Of a DNA stretch of 64,000 bases, positions 1 through 11,618 are shown one piece after another. Both the position numbers and the translations under genes were made by a program. The notes below the pieces were generated by a model. That model had not been told where the DNA came from. It saw only the letters and a list, made by a program, of their open reading frames with translations, and searched no databases. Position 1 is the stretch's first letter, and every line of letters begins with the position of its first letter. Source of the stretch: Penelope pileata (taxonomy: Eukaryota > Chordata > Aves > Galliformes > Cracidae); contig WBMW01001311.1 of NCBI GenBank assembly GCA_013396635.1, forward strand, positions 1 through 64,000, read 5' to 3'.

Positions 1-440
1 CTTGAATGTTTTCTTTGATGGGAGTTTGCAGGCTGCAACTCCATGGACTGCTGTTTTGACTCTGGCTCGTAGTGGCGACACCACGTCTCACCAGCGGTAA
101 TGATGTGATCCAGGAAACTGTCACCTTCAGCCTTGTATTGTTTCAATAGGTCCTGAGAAACTTGCATGCAGTGTTCATTCTGTTCCAGTGTGTGCATTCG
201 TGGGACTCACCTGGCACAAACTTTGTGATATTCCAATGTTGCCACCATCTTTGCCAGCGCATTGTCATTGATCTCCAATGCATTGTAGTCATCTCCTCAC
301 CTGCTTCCATCTGCCTCACAGCAACAAAATTTAATGGAATATTGATGGGAAGGTTCAACCTCTACTGCCATACCATCAACATCTGCCTCTGAGTTTGTGG
401 GCCAACATAATAAAACAGGAGGCATTACTTTCGGATCATC
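1..440 (-). mobile_element. Degenerate mariner (Galluhop-like) DNA transposon, truncated by window start
   Basis: The right terminal inverted repeat lies at about 418-440 and reads, on the minus strand, as a variant of the CTCCGAAAGTAATGCCTCC end seen in the second copy at 7873. Inside it, on the minus strand, comes the transposase start MNLPINIP, also shared with that copy. Further in, across frame breaks, are mariner-like stretches such as QDLLKQYKAEGDSFLDH and, at about 60-110, a region matching the catalytic ITGDETW block. Here that block reads ITAGETW, so the catalytic aspartate is lost. Frames shift several times and the middle of the transposase is missing, so the copy is dead. The other end lies outside the window. 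The mariner family call is firm; the subfamily name is from memory. Confidence 0.85.
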
Positions 441-2162
441 ACTCATTTTTTTGTTTGCTGTCTTCAAGATGATATGCCTTGCACTCTGGAAGGCTAATTT
501 AGAATGAAGGTGGACTGTACTTTGACTGAATAGAGTAATATTCTAACATAGTTGTGGAGCAAACTGAAATACTAGAGTTCTAGCTTTTTTTTTTCCTGAT
601 TGTGCTAGATATTTTTCAACACACAAACAACAAAAAAAGGCAATCTACATCCCATGGAAGATGATGGTACTATTATATATGAAATATCAAGTGGGAAGTT
701 TTGAACCGATACAACGTTTCACTTTTATGTCAGAAATGGGAATTCAGTGTTTTTGGTTCTCTTAATGGATGCATGCCAAATTCATGAAATTGAGAATTTC
801 CAAAGTGGTAGGAGCATATCAGTTGAGTGAATCTGTAATTATTCTTATAGGAAGAGATCCAGGGACTTTAATAGAGAATAATCACCTTTCTCACGGAGCT
901 GTAAACCTCTCTATAACAAGTACATAATTCTCTATTAAATTCTACAGCTTGGATTAAACCTTGAACAGAAAGAACCTAATTTCTTGTTAACTTTCTTTGA
1001 AGATTAATTTTGTTGTAACTATTTCATTCTACAGAACCTATAGAAATGAATTTTCTACTTTGTTACATCTGCTGCTTGTTGCATGTACTGATTTCAGCAG
1101 ATAGCAAACAAAGGATCATCCTTTGTAAAAAGCAACATTTATGCTTCTTCTGCCCAAGTCAGTCTCTCTTCTTAGTGTCAAATGGTGAAAGAAGTAAACG
1201 TCAAGGATGCTGGGATCTTCCTCTGAGAGTGGAAAGAGCACAGTGGAACCAAAGCCCAGGACACAAATCTCCATGGCAGAGGGCATATAATCATAAAGAG
1301 GACTAAAGCTTCTTTTTTTTTTCTTATGTCTGCCTGGACCACCTGGCTTAGTACCACAGTTGCCACTAACACTATACATCCCCAGGTGTGAACCCAATGG
1401 AGAATGAAGGCGAAAGACTTCAGTTTGCAGCTATCTTGTAGACCAGTCTTGCAAAACAACTTCTCAAAACCCTGAGAAATCATTACAGTAGTAGAATAAT
1501 ATTTCAGTATAAAAGGCCATGTTTCTTCTTCAGGAAGCATTAGGAAGACAGACAATGTAAGCAGGAGAATTTCTAAATAACACGTTAAGCCAGCTGATTT
1601 GAGGCTTGGTGATACATTTTATTTCAGCATCAAGCATTATATAGACATGATTAAAAATAATGACAGCAAACAGATGGTCACTCTTCACGGAATTATACTG
1701 GAGACATTTGTAGATTATTTTTTGTCTTTGAATATATTGCAGCAAAATAATATATTTAAAAATCATACTGTGTCTTAAAAAGTGAAGAAATCATGATTTT
1801 CTAGTCAGGTTAATTAGTAAGAATTTTTCACTTAAGAGATGATGAAATTGAAATACAAACACGTCTTCAAATATTTTGGATATTAGATATAACTAATATT
1901 TGCTTAAAAAGTGTAAAATACCAGTGTAATAAAGTATGTTAATAGAATTTGAAAAGATTATCTTCCTTTTTCAGGAATGTAAACATATTGTTCAGTACGG
2001 AAATATGCAGACATTTAAAATCTTTACATTTAAAATCTAGAAAAGCTTTATCTGGACAGAGTACATTAGCCCTACAATATTTCCAGGGTGAATAAACTTT
2101 ATAAATACAATTTTTTTAACCATGATGAAACACTGTGGCTAACAGTATATTCCTCCCTCCTC
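441..2162. other. Non-coding stretch with no recognised feature
   Basis: AT-rich unique-looking DNA. Short frames on both strands (for example at 1046-1306 plus and 1178-1555 minus) have no recognisable domain and overlap one another antisense. No repeat family was recognised. Confidence 0.5.
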
Positions 2163-2471
2163 ACAAACGGAGTGAAGGGGCAGGTGCCGATCTCTTCTCT
2201 TTGATGACAGTGAGAGGACCTGAGGGAACAGCATGGAGTTCTGTCAAGGGAGAGTCAAGTTGGGTGTTAGGAAAAGGTTCTTCACCAGAAGGTGATGGAA
2301 CTGGCCCTGCCCCCAGGGCAGTGGTCACATCACCAAGCTTCTGGAGTTAAAGGAGTGTTTGGACAACAGTCTGAAAAAGGGTTTGGATTTTGGGTGGTCC
2401 TGTGAGCTAGGAGTTGGACTCGATGCTCCTTGTGGTTTCCTTCCAACTCAGGATATTCTGTGATTCTATGA
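2163..2471 (+). mobile_element. CR1 LINE fragment, 3' end
   Basis: The segment follows the 3' part of a CR1: a region like 'GAGGGAACAGCATGGAG', then TTGGGTGTTAGGAAAAGGTTCTTC, then the tail GGAGTTGGACTCGATG and CTTCCAACTCAGGATATTC, ending in the CR1-typical TGATTCTATGA at about 2460-2471. It is strongly truncated at its 5' side and lacks the reverse transcriptase domain. A 71-codon frame inside it is a relic of the ORF2 C-terminal end, not a gene. Confidence 0.88.
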
Positions 2472-2824
2472 ACTAAGTGTTATTGAGAAAGACCAATGAA
2501 CAATCACATCATATGCATCAATCTTACACATGCCATGAGAAGGTCTCTTCACTTATTTCTGTATAGTGTTGTTAAGGTCTCATCATAAATTTCTCACTCA
2601 AGTTCAATCCCTTTTCTCTAATTTCTGCACACTGTCTATGTTGTCGTTACTTCTGCACACAGTACATAAGTTTTAAAATAAACCTTTCTGCGTATTTCAG
2701 CTGAACATTGTCTCTTTTCGATTTGCTTATAACAGATGTTGCTGAGAATAGGAGCTAGATGTGGTTGAGACTACTTGAAGGAATCACTCCTGTAAAGTGC
2801 ATTAAGTTTCAGTTGTAAAAGATC
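2472..2824. other. Non-coding spacer between CR1 and LTR
   Basis: AT-rich; no feature recognised. Confidence 0.5.
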
Positions 2825-3361
2825 TGTCTCGGTTTTGGGCAGGATAGAGTTGATTTTCTTCATAGTAGCTGCCATGGTACTGTGTTTTGGATTTATAATC
2901 AAAACAACGTTGATAACACAGCAATGTTTTAGTTGTTATTAGCAGCTTTTCATGCTGTCCTGCCAGCAAGGAGGCTGGGGGTGCGCAAGGAGCTGGAAGG
3001 AGACAGGACAGCTGATTCAAACTGGCCGAAAGGATATTCTGTACCATGTAACATCATGCGTAATGATTAAACTGAAGGCAGTTGGCTGGGGGAAGGCAAC
3101 CAGTTCTTGGGAACTGGCTGGACATTGGTTGGTTGGTGGTGAGAAATTCAATTTTTTATTGAGTAGCTTTTCTGTTTTTTTTTTTTTTTCTTGTCTTGTT
3201 CACTTGTTTTGTTCTTGTTTTCACTTTCTCATTAAACTATCTTTATCTCAACCCACGAGTTCTTGCATTTCTACTTTTTTGAATTCTCACCCCTATCCCA
3301 CTGGGGGATGTGAACCAACGGCTACGTGGTACTTAACTGTCTGGTGGGCTAAACCACAACA
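2825..3361 (+). mobile_element. ERVL-like solo LTR, older relative of the other LTRs here
   Basis: Begins TGTCTCGG and ends CCACAACA (TG...CA). It shares landmarks with the LTRs at 4102, 16069 and 23421: a GGAGCTGGAAGGAGACAGGAC block, a CAGCTGATTCAAACTGGCC block, TATCTCAACCCACGAGTTCT near the R/U5 part, and CTATCCCACTGGGG. Its U3 start (ATAGAGTTGATTTTCTTC) differs from the other copies and resembles the common avian ERVL LTR start. Flanking 5-mers (AGATC and AACCC) do not match, which fits an old or damaged insertion. No primer-binding site or internal genes follow. Confidence 0.8.
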
Positions 3362-4096
3362 AACCCCTCCCTTGTTTACTGCAGAGATTGGTGTGTTTGC
3401 AGTGAATTCAGCAGAGAACTGAGGAGAGTAAAAGGTTTTCCTTGTGATTAATGTAGTTGAACATCACCATGGAAATTCTGCTGCCATAGGCACCCTTAAA
3501 TGACACAGTAAAGGTTTCTCATTCATTGTTTGCCCAATGAGGCACTTGGACTGGAATTCTTTGAATGACTGAACTCATCTTTGTTTATGTATAATGAAAA
3601 GAAATAGATGTTACTAGTTGTCATCTTCCTGACCTTGTTTGTTCTCCATCTTGAGAATGACTGAAGAAATCCCTAACATCTCTAACATCTACAAATTTAC
3701 AAGTGAAATCAGAAGAATGTGTGTTTTGATAAAGAAAAGTTGGGTTCTGGATGTTTCACACTTGGCACAAACTATTACTGTGAACTTGTGCTTTGCTGTG
3801 TGGATGTATCACCTTATTTCTGTTAACAATTTAACTATGTAAAAGAAGGAGCTTTTCCAATTTCATACCTCTATATGCTCTTCAGTAAATACGACATCTC
3901 AGTATCTTGGACTGGCACCAGCTAAAAAACCTCTGCACCAGATGACATTCCCAGCAGTGCAGTGTATGATATGTGTAGGCAAAATCTTATTTTATCTTAG
4001 TGGTCCCATTGGGCAATGGTATAATCTGCATTTTGGAGATATATTATTTCAAATTTCTGAAACACAAGAAAAATGTCCAGAAGGAAATTAAAAAGA
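3362..4096. other. Non-coding spacer
   Basis: No recognised gene or repeat. A 67-codon frame at 3639-3842 has no domain I can name. Confidence 0.5.
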
Positions 4097-4101
4097 ATCA
4101 T

Positions 4102-4653
4102 TGTCTTAGTTTCTAACAGAAGTTACGTTTCTCATAGTGTCTGGCATGAAGCTATGTTTTGGCCTCAGAAGAGAAGCAAAACTGATAACATCCTGGCAGT
4201 GTTGAACAGAGCCGAGGACATATTCAGTTCCACACTCCTCTGCCAGTGAAACAGTTAGGGGGGGCATAAGGAGCTGGGAACTGGGAGGCGACAGGACCAG
4301 GACAGCTGACCCAAATTGAGCAAAGAGCTATTCCATCCCATATAACATCATGTGATTGGTTTTTTTGGGTTTCCTGTTGCTTTTTTTACGGAAGAGGTTA
4401 GCTGGGAGGAAGGGTCGCTGCTGGCTGTGAGACCTTGCTCTGCGTATCCTCTTTGTATATATATATATATGTATATATATATGTACTGTTATTTCTTTTG
4501 CTTTTCTTTACTATCTTAGTAAATAGCGTTTATCTCAACCCACGAGTTTTACTGCATATTTCTCTACTTCTCTCCCCTGTCCCATTTGGGGAGGGGGGAG
4601 GGTGAGTGAATAACTGTGTGGAACTTAGCTATCTGCTGAGTCAAACCACGACA
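4102..4653 (+). mobile_element. ERVL-like solo LTR with near-perfect 5-base target duplication
   Basis: Starts TGTCTTAGTTTCTAACAGAAG and ends CAAACCACGACA. Flanks are ATCAT (4097-4101) and ACCAT (4654-4658), a 5-base duplication with one substitution. Internal landmarks match the LTRs at 16069 and 17008. A (TA)n stretch at about 4456-4482 sits where the related LTR at 16069 also has a short TA run. No internal retroviral sequence follows, so this is a solo LTR left by LTR-LTR recombination. Confidence 0.9.
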
Positions 4654-4658
4654 ACCAT

Positions 4659-7600
4659 GCATGACAAAAGTGATGTGGAGATACATACATAAAGACTTGA
4701 TAAAGTAGTATTTAATAGTTACTGAATTCAACCTGAAGGCCAAGTCCAGTAAAGTCCTGTTGTGGATCCTTGTGAGTATTTAATCAGTATGCTTATTCCT
4801 TCTGTCTTTCTGGTTAACGGAAGGAGATAGGAATTGAATAATAATAAAAAAGAATGAGTGCGTATAAACACATAACTAACGTGACTTGATCAGTATATAT
4901 CAGGAGTTAGTGCTTCTTTACAGTTTTGGTTGCTCAAATGTCTGGGAAGAATAGAAAAGAGAGAAAAATCCTGAGATGGTGGGTATAATTTGGTTAAAAT
5001 TGTTACAACTGTTTTTGCCAGCTGAGAATTTGGTTGCTTTTATTATTCAATTATCACGTCGTAAAGCCAAAGTGCCATATTATACTATTGTGCATGTTGT
5101 TTATGCTGTGCATTTAAAAAAGAAAAAGAAAAAAAAAAGAAAAAAAGAAAAAGCTTTTAGAAATATTTTAGTTAATTTTCTTTTATTATTACTATTTTTC
5201 ATGCTTTTCTATTTTGACTCAGGTTTACTTTTTTTTACCATGCCCTACAGAGCATGGGATACAGACAGAAAGGAAAATGATAGCTAATAATTTTTTGAAG
5301 CCTCTAAAAATTGCCTTCTGTAAAATAGCTTTCCTATACATAATAATGTCACTGTTTTATGGCCTGATGTTGCCTGACCTTCCATTATGAGAAGCTGAGG
5401 CTTCTTTTCAGTGGCATAAAGCTCACATTTATAGCCTTACGTGATTGTAAGATATTGGCCCTTAAACATGTTACTTATGGGACAGAGAGAGTTGACTGCT
5501 CTGGACCTCAGTATTATTTAATAGCATAGGAAGGGAAACAGGGGAAACATGATTTTGATAGTGTCTGAAAACATATACTTCAGAAATATATATAAAAATA
5601 AATATAAAAATTTACTTTATAAGACCATACATATCACTGACTACCAAGGTTTGCTCCCCTGTGTTGATTCATTACCATGATTCTCTATGGGAATACAGAA
5701 GTCAATGGAGACAATTCTAAAGAATTTATTCCAATATTCATTTTGTTAATAAGGCTTTTAATGAGATAGAGTAAGAGAAGGAGAATACTTGAACGAGTAG
5801 TTCTGTAAAATTATGCATATTCCTATGCTTAAAGTTACTCACAGATGAAATATTTTTTAGCGAATCCAGTCACTGGTGTTCCCTAATCAACGAGGTTAAA
5901 ATGTCACTGTTCATCAAAGAAAATACCATGTTTTTGTGTTTGCTTTGTAAAACAAAAATCATACATTTGTAGTATCTGAAAGATGCATTTCTAAGTAATC
6001 ATCGATTTCTTCAAAATATTTTGGTAAAATAAATGGAAATGTTCAATTTTGGATGGCTTTTTCTTTGTTGCCTTAGAATGTATTTACCACCTGTGGTTAT
6101 TAACCCTCAGCATTAATGAATTTGGGATTGCAAACACCTGCCACTGCTTCTACTTTAGTCCCTTACCAGGCTCAAACTTTATGTTGTTGGAAAGGGAATT
6201 TCATCTTTCACTGCAGAAATTATGCACATATTTTATTTGGTCAAAAATATGGGAATCCCATAACCTTATTGGAATTCTGCTTGCAGCTTGTAAACCTTAT
6301 ATTTGTGTTCACAGTTTGGAGCAGATGATGAATAAATATGAAGTGGGTAGGAAGGGAAAAAGGGTAGAGACTTTAGCAATTTCTTTTATTGGGTGCCTTA
6401 TTTGCAACTATAAAATTTGTGCTGTACTCCTGAACCATATTAAGCTGCAAGGAGTTCACATTTACCATATCTGTGTGAGAATGAGCTGACATTACATTTG
6501 AGCACTCTCTGTATGTTGAATTTCCAGAACATAGGTTTCCAAACTCAGTGACGCTAGATTGAATCTTTTCATATTGTTACTTAATTTGAAAATTTTTTTC
6601 TACTTAGTAAAGCATTGTATATTAAAAAGCTGCTGGAGCTCCACAGGCATTTTGTCTGCAGTAAATCATCATGAAAGATCACAATATTGAGTCTTAGAGG
6701 TTTAGATAAATTAACATTCCAATAGGATACTGAAGATGTTTTTTACTGGCAAGAACTTGATATAACTTGACCTTATAATAGGAATTTTTCTACTCAGGAT
6801 TTGCAAATGGAGTGTCAGCGTAGATGTGGGTAGAGAGACATGATAGTGTGTTAAACCTCTCTTGCAGTAACTAGATTTTCGGTAGTGGTAAGGAAGCTAT
6901 ATTTAAGTTTTTCTGGTAGGAAATCAAAATTAAGTACTCCTATTGTTGTCTTCTATTAATCTCTCTCACAAGTGCATTGTATTAGGCTCTTCTTTTGGAA
7001 ACATTGTAAAGGAATGAACATTTTGTGAAAGAAACCCTGAATGTCTCAGTTCAGTTAATTTACAGAAGGCGATTAATAGAAATTTCAGCTGAACACAAAA
7101 GCAGACCAGAAACCTTGAGACAGTTGCTTAAAAATTGCTTTTTTGTGATTCTCACTGCTGTTCATTGCTGTTCTATTTTTTAAATTTTGTTATTAATTAT
7201 TATTATTATTTTTAAATCAGGTATGTTAGGTTTAGTGTTACCAGTTCTCTTGTCTGATATGAGTATCTTAACGCTTTATGGATATCTTCAGATTTAGATC
7301 TTAAGCTATTATTCAGATGGACATTTTGATATATATGAAGAAAGAATCTTAATAAATACAAAAAAAATGGATTAGGTGAACAGACCAGAAACAGAGGAGC
7401 TGGGATAGCAGCAGGAGCAATAGTGGTTCTCAGATTACAGACTACTTGGAGAGCAATTTCATGCAGAGAAAGAAAAGTAGAGAGAAGTGACAGATACATA
7501 AGAAGGCTAATAGTATGGAAGACACACACACACAAAGTTATAAGGCGATATTGGTAAGAATTCAAAAGCTTGTTTTAAATGTTCTTTTAGCTCAAAAGTA

Positions 7601-7870
7601 CTCCAAAGTCTTTGGAAAGCAAAATAGTTTTATGTACTGCATTATTTATTTATTTATGTTTTTCTAATTTTCTGTCACAAGGGCAAGAATAGCTGACTCC
7701 CTGAGTCATGGTAAATTAATTTTGTGTTGTACGTTTTGAAGGAGATTTCTGAAGTTTTATTTTACTACTAGTTGTTCTGAATTTTTTTCATTTTTATTGA
7801 TTTTAATTTTTTCTTTTTCTGTGAGATGCTTGAAGAAGAAATTACGTCACTTCCATGGGGCAAAAATACT
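4659..7870. other. Non-coding AT-rich stretch with an A/G-rich tract
   Basis: No gene recognised. There is an A-rich AAAAG-type tract at about 5116-5152, an AT-rich patch at 5580-5625, an ATT repeat at about 7192-7215, and a short CA repeat at about 7523-7536. The longest non-repeat open frame of the window (6049-6489 plus, 146 codons) lies here. It has no recognisable domain and is dense in Cys, Leu and Ile as expected of AT-rich chance frames. Confidence 0.5.
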
Positions 7871-7872
7871 CA

Positions 7873-8805
7873 GGTCGCTCCGAAAGTAATGCCTCCTGTG
7901 TGTTTCCATGGAAACTACAGCAGATGCAAAGAGCACAATGACACTATTTCAGAAAGTACATTCTTAGCTACAAAACACTAGTTTTCAACATAATCATCAC
8001 CACTGGCTATGCATTTTCATCAGCAATTCACAAGAGTTTGCATGCTGTGCTCATTGAGATCTGCACCAGTGGAGGTGAACCACTGCCACTGTCACTACTG
8101 CTGAAATCATAGAATCATAGAATGGCCCGGGTTGGAAGGGACCTCAAGGATCATCAGGCTCCAACCCCCCTGACACAGGCAGGGCCACCAGCCTCCAGAT
8201 TAGGTACTAGATCAGGTTACCCAGGATCCCACCCAACCTGGTCTTGAACACATCCAGGGTCGGGGCATCCACAACCTCTCTGGGCAGCCTGTTCCAGCGC
8301 CTCACCACTCTCTCGGTAAAGAACTTCCCCCTGATATCTAATCAAAACCTTCCCTCCTTCAGCTTAAAACCATTCCCCCTTGTCCTATCACTGTCTACCC
8401 TTGTGAAAAGTTGGTTTCCATCCTGTTTATAATCTCCTTTTTTAAATACAGGAAGGCCACAATGAGGTCTCCCCTCAGCCTTCTCTTCTCAAATGCACCA
8501 CGCACTGCCTCACTGTGCTTACATCCACTGTCTGGTCTCCAAAAATGTTCAGCAAGTGTCGATGAATGTCAATGGGTGCAATTTTTTCTGCATTGACAAA
8601 TTCAGTTCCGCACGCTTGCTTCATATGCACTTCCATGTCAGGTGCCATTTTGTCAGACTGCCCCTCTGCTGCCATCTGTTTCACAGCAACAAAATGTAAT
8701 GGAATATTGATGGGAAGGTTCAACCTCTACTGCCATACCACCAACCACTTTCAACATCACGGACAATATAAAAAAATGTCATTATGCTTTACTTTCGGAG
8801 CAACC
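7873..8805 (-). mobile_element. Internally deleted mariner (Galluhop-like) transposon, split by a CR1 insertion
   Basis: Both terminal inverted repeats are visible: GGTCGCTCCGAAAGTAAT at 7873-7890 and its complement ending CTTTCGGAGCAACC at 8805. A TA follows the right end (8806-8807); the left flank is CA, one change from TA. On the minus strand the right part encodes the transposase N-terminus (MNLPINIPL; later NAEKIAPIDIHRHL, GDQTVDVSTV), the helix-turn-helix DNA-binding region. The left part (7873-8105) should correspond to the C-terminal side. Without the inserted CR1 (8106-8490) only about 550 bases remain against about 1.2-1.3 kb for a complete mariner, so the catalytic middle is gone. 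Confidence 0.9.
8106..8490 (-). mobile_element. CR1 LINE 3' fragment inserted into the mariner
   Basis: On the plus strand it starts with the reversed CR1 tail ATCATAGAATCATAGAATGG and runs through the conserved CR1 3' blocks (CAGGTTACCCAGGATCCC, CTGGGCAGCCTGTTCCAG, GGTAAAGAACTTCCCCCTGAT, TAAAACCATTCCCCCTTGTC) to CTTCTCTTCTC at 8490. It is 5'-truncated. The match to the copy at 11619-12005 is about 97% by eye, so both belong to the same fairly young subfamily. AAAT occurs at both junctions (8104-8107 and about 8491-8494), either a tiny duplication or microhomology. Confidence 0.92.
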
Positions 8806-8807
8806 TA

Positions 8808-11618
8808 TGTTATACCTGTGAACATTTTGATGTTGCACACCAAATTTAAAACAAGCCAAACTAAAGAGAAATAATGCATCAGAAAAGAACTATAATGTCT
8901 ATTGTGTGTGTGTGAGTTTTTATAACTATAATGGATCTGCTGCTTGAAAGGACATAACCCTCAATATAGGCGGTGAGTGTTGAAGGGCTGAGAGCTAATC
9001 ATGGGATTAATGTAGATTTCATTTATAATCTCTCTCATGTTTATATGCTTTTATCCACTGTTAGCTTGGAAACAGGACAAATCCCCTTTTAATTCTCATT
9101 ATTAATGAAGATTTGTGCAAAGGCTTTATTGTGCCTTGTGTGGAAGCCCTGCACTTTGAAAACGCATAAACATACCATTTCAGCTGGAAGTTTTAGAGGT
9201 ATTATTTCTCAGGGACTTGCAGTGCTATCTCAAGTTTGAGATATGTGCGGTGGGAGCACATTTGTTGATACATCACATCACATTGCAGTCTGTTCTGGTA
9301 TGGATGGGACCATAGCTGACCATCACCAGAGCTGACAATTGTGCCATCTTTGTGCTTTCTTGGCCACACTTAAGCTGCTGAAGTATCCTTTTTTCTAAAT
9401 GATAAGTCAACCCAAAATTCGGCTGAGAAGACATAAACTCTTTTACCAGGCTTTCTGGTTGGAAGAGCCTGATTCGAGGTGCAATTGTTTTTGGTTAATG
9501 GACGGCTCTCTCGGGTGTACTTTTTGATCATGCCTTCCTCTCTTTGCTGAGTGTACAGATGCTGAGGTCCTAGCTTGAAGGTCTGTCACCCTTCTGATAT
9601 AAGGTGCCTTAAATTTTAGTACTGTATAAGAAAGGCAGTTAACATAAGCAGCGCAGCCTTTGTTTTTTTATTCTTTATTGAAAGTCTCAGTGCAGGATTA
9701 TTTGTCTGAAACTTCTGTCCCTGAATCCTAACAAGTTCATCCTGAAGGCTATGTTACAATCAAATGCTTTATTATCTTTGTTTCTGTTGATGTTCTATCA
9801 GATAATATGCTGTTGGGAGCTTGTGCCTGACCAAAGTACAACAGTGAAAAACAGACTATCTATCTGTCCTTCCCTGTGGTTTGACTAAGTGTTGTGGAGT
9901 GTGCTGGCTGAGCTACAAAAGGAAAACGGAAGGAAAAAAATAAAACCAAATATTCACGTGATTATAACAAGAATGACTCAAATTATGAGGGAGAGAAATC
10001 TTACAAACGTTCTGTTGATGAAATCACTTTCTTCACTGCATGAAAATTAGAGAATCCCTGGACCCAAGCCCTTTTAATACCCCAAACAAGGCTCTTGCCA
10101 CCATGGGAAGTCAATTATCTCCATAGCAACCCAAACAAATGGTGAATAATGCCTTAGCAGCTACAAAGAATAAGAGGTGCATCTAAAATTAATTTATGCC
10201 TTGGGATCAGACACTTGAGATGAGAGAACTGGTCCATAAAGTACCCCAGAGGAGCTAGTAAAAGAAAAACAAAATGAGTCCCTTGTTAAGTTATCAAGGG
10301 AGTTGTGCTTGGAGTGCATAAATTTGCTTTCTCCTTTTTTTTTTGAAGAAGAATATTGTCAACATGTCCATATTTATACAGATACCCCCTTAACTCTTCC
10401 CTATAAATATAAATCTTGACAAAGAAGGTTTGGTGATAAGCACCTGAAAAGGCAGTTACCTCTTAATCTCTCTCATTGTGAAGAACAATCTATTCTTCAT
10501 TGTGTTAATTAATTTGGGATGGATGATTTTCATCCTATTTACTTCCCTGCCTAAAAAATGAAACACAAAATTTTTCTTTTACAAAGTACAAAAAAGAAAA
10601 AAACATTGGCATGCAGACCTGGAACAATTTTAATTTATGAGACAAACTCATGATATAGTTCCTAGCGAAAAAAATCAGAACAGGGAAAAGGTCATGTGAT
10701 TTATGCATAACAATCAAGTGATTTATGCATGACAGAAGCAGCTAATCTACATGTTTGTCTATCTGCAGCCAACATCAATACCATATTTCACCTGAGAATC
10801 CTTTTCTGGACAGCTTATTACTGTTGCAGGATAGGCTGCTGCAAAAACAATTGCATTGTGTATGTCTGATTGTATGAGTGTGTTTTGGTTCATGCTACTA
10901 GACTTATGGGATAGTACTGCTATCAGGAATGCCCTAAATCACTGATATTCTGGAAGGCCTAGCTAAGACAAGATCACCCATATGTACCTTTCTTATACTG
11001 TACCCTAAGCATCTGCAGTTGGCCACAGACATTACTGGATAAGGTGAGTCTTCAGCATGTTAGGGTGTTTCCTGTGTTATAGTAATAATGGCTGTAAGTA
11101 ATGGCCAGATTTTCACAATAGTTCAAACCTGGCAGCTCCTCCTACAACACCTAAATAAGTTTTTCTCAGGTATACCTGCTATGTATTGAATCTTTTGAAA
11201 ACCTGGACCATTACCTGATTTTTTTTATTATAGATTTTACTTCTTTGTGTGTTATGAAAAGTGAAATTTAGTTGGAAAGTATAATTTTTCTTCCCTCTGT
11301 GAGCCCTGGAAATGTGGCTAGCATCACCAAAGTGGTAAAAAAGACTGAGCCATTAGTAGGACATAGTAAAAAGAGTCTGAAAAATTGCATGGGCAGGGTA
11401 GAATTGCTATTATTTAAATTCAATAATACTTTCTATGCATTTCAGTATTTGCTATAAGCTACAATTTTTCTATATTCTACCGCAAAAAAAAATATTAGTA
11501 GAGAATTTTTATCCATCTGCTTTCCACAGCTGATCGCATTCTCTCAAATATTAGAAAATAAGAAAGTTAAAGAGGATTTCCTTCCATTTGAATATTATTA
11601 CCAATTTTTAAATGACAG
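8808..11618. other. Non-coding stretch, possible conserved element near 9000-9190
   Basis: No gene or transposon recognised. The segment at about 9000-9190 is AT-rich with homeobox-type cores (ATTAATG, TTAATTCTCATTATTAATG) and few homopolymers, which is the texture of many vertebrate conserved enhancers; this is only an impression. Short frames at 10535-10717 and 11272-11457 have no recognisable domain. Confidence 0.45.

Noticed and set aside
6049..6489. 146-codon open frame as a possible gene
   Set aside because: No recognisable domain; residue content typical of AT-rich chance frames; a second overlapping frame (6116-6328) is open too.
7192..7220. Shared sequence ATTATTATTATTTTTAAATCAG at about 7200 and 53380 as a dispersed repeat
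   Set aside because: Most of it is an ATT microsatellite; only about 12 bases of common flank remain, compatible with chance in AT-rich DNA.
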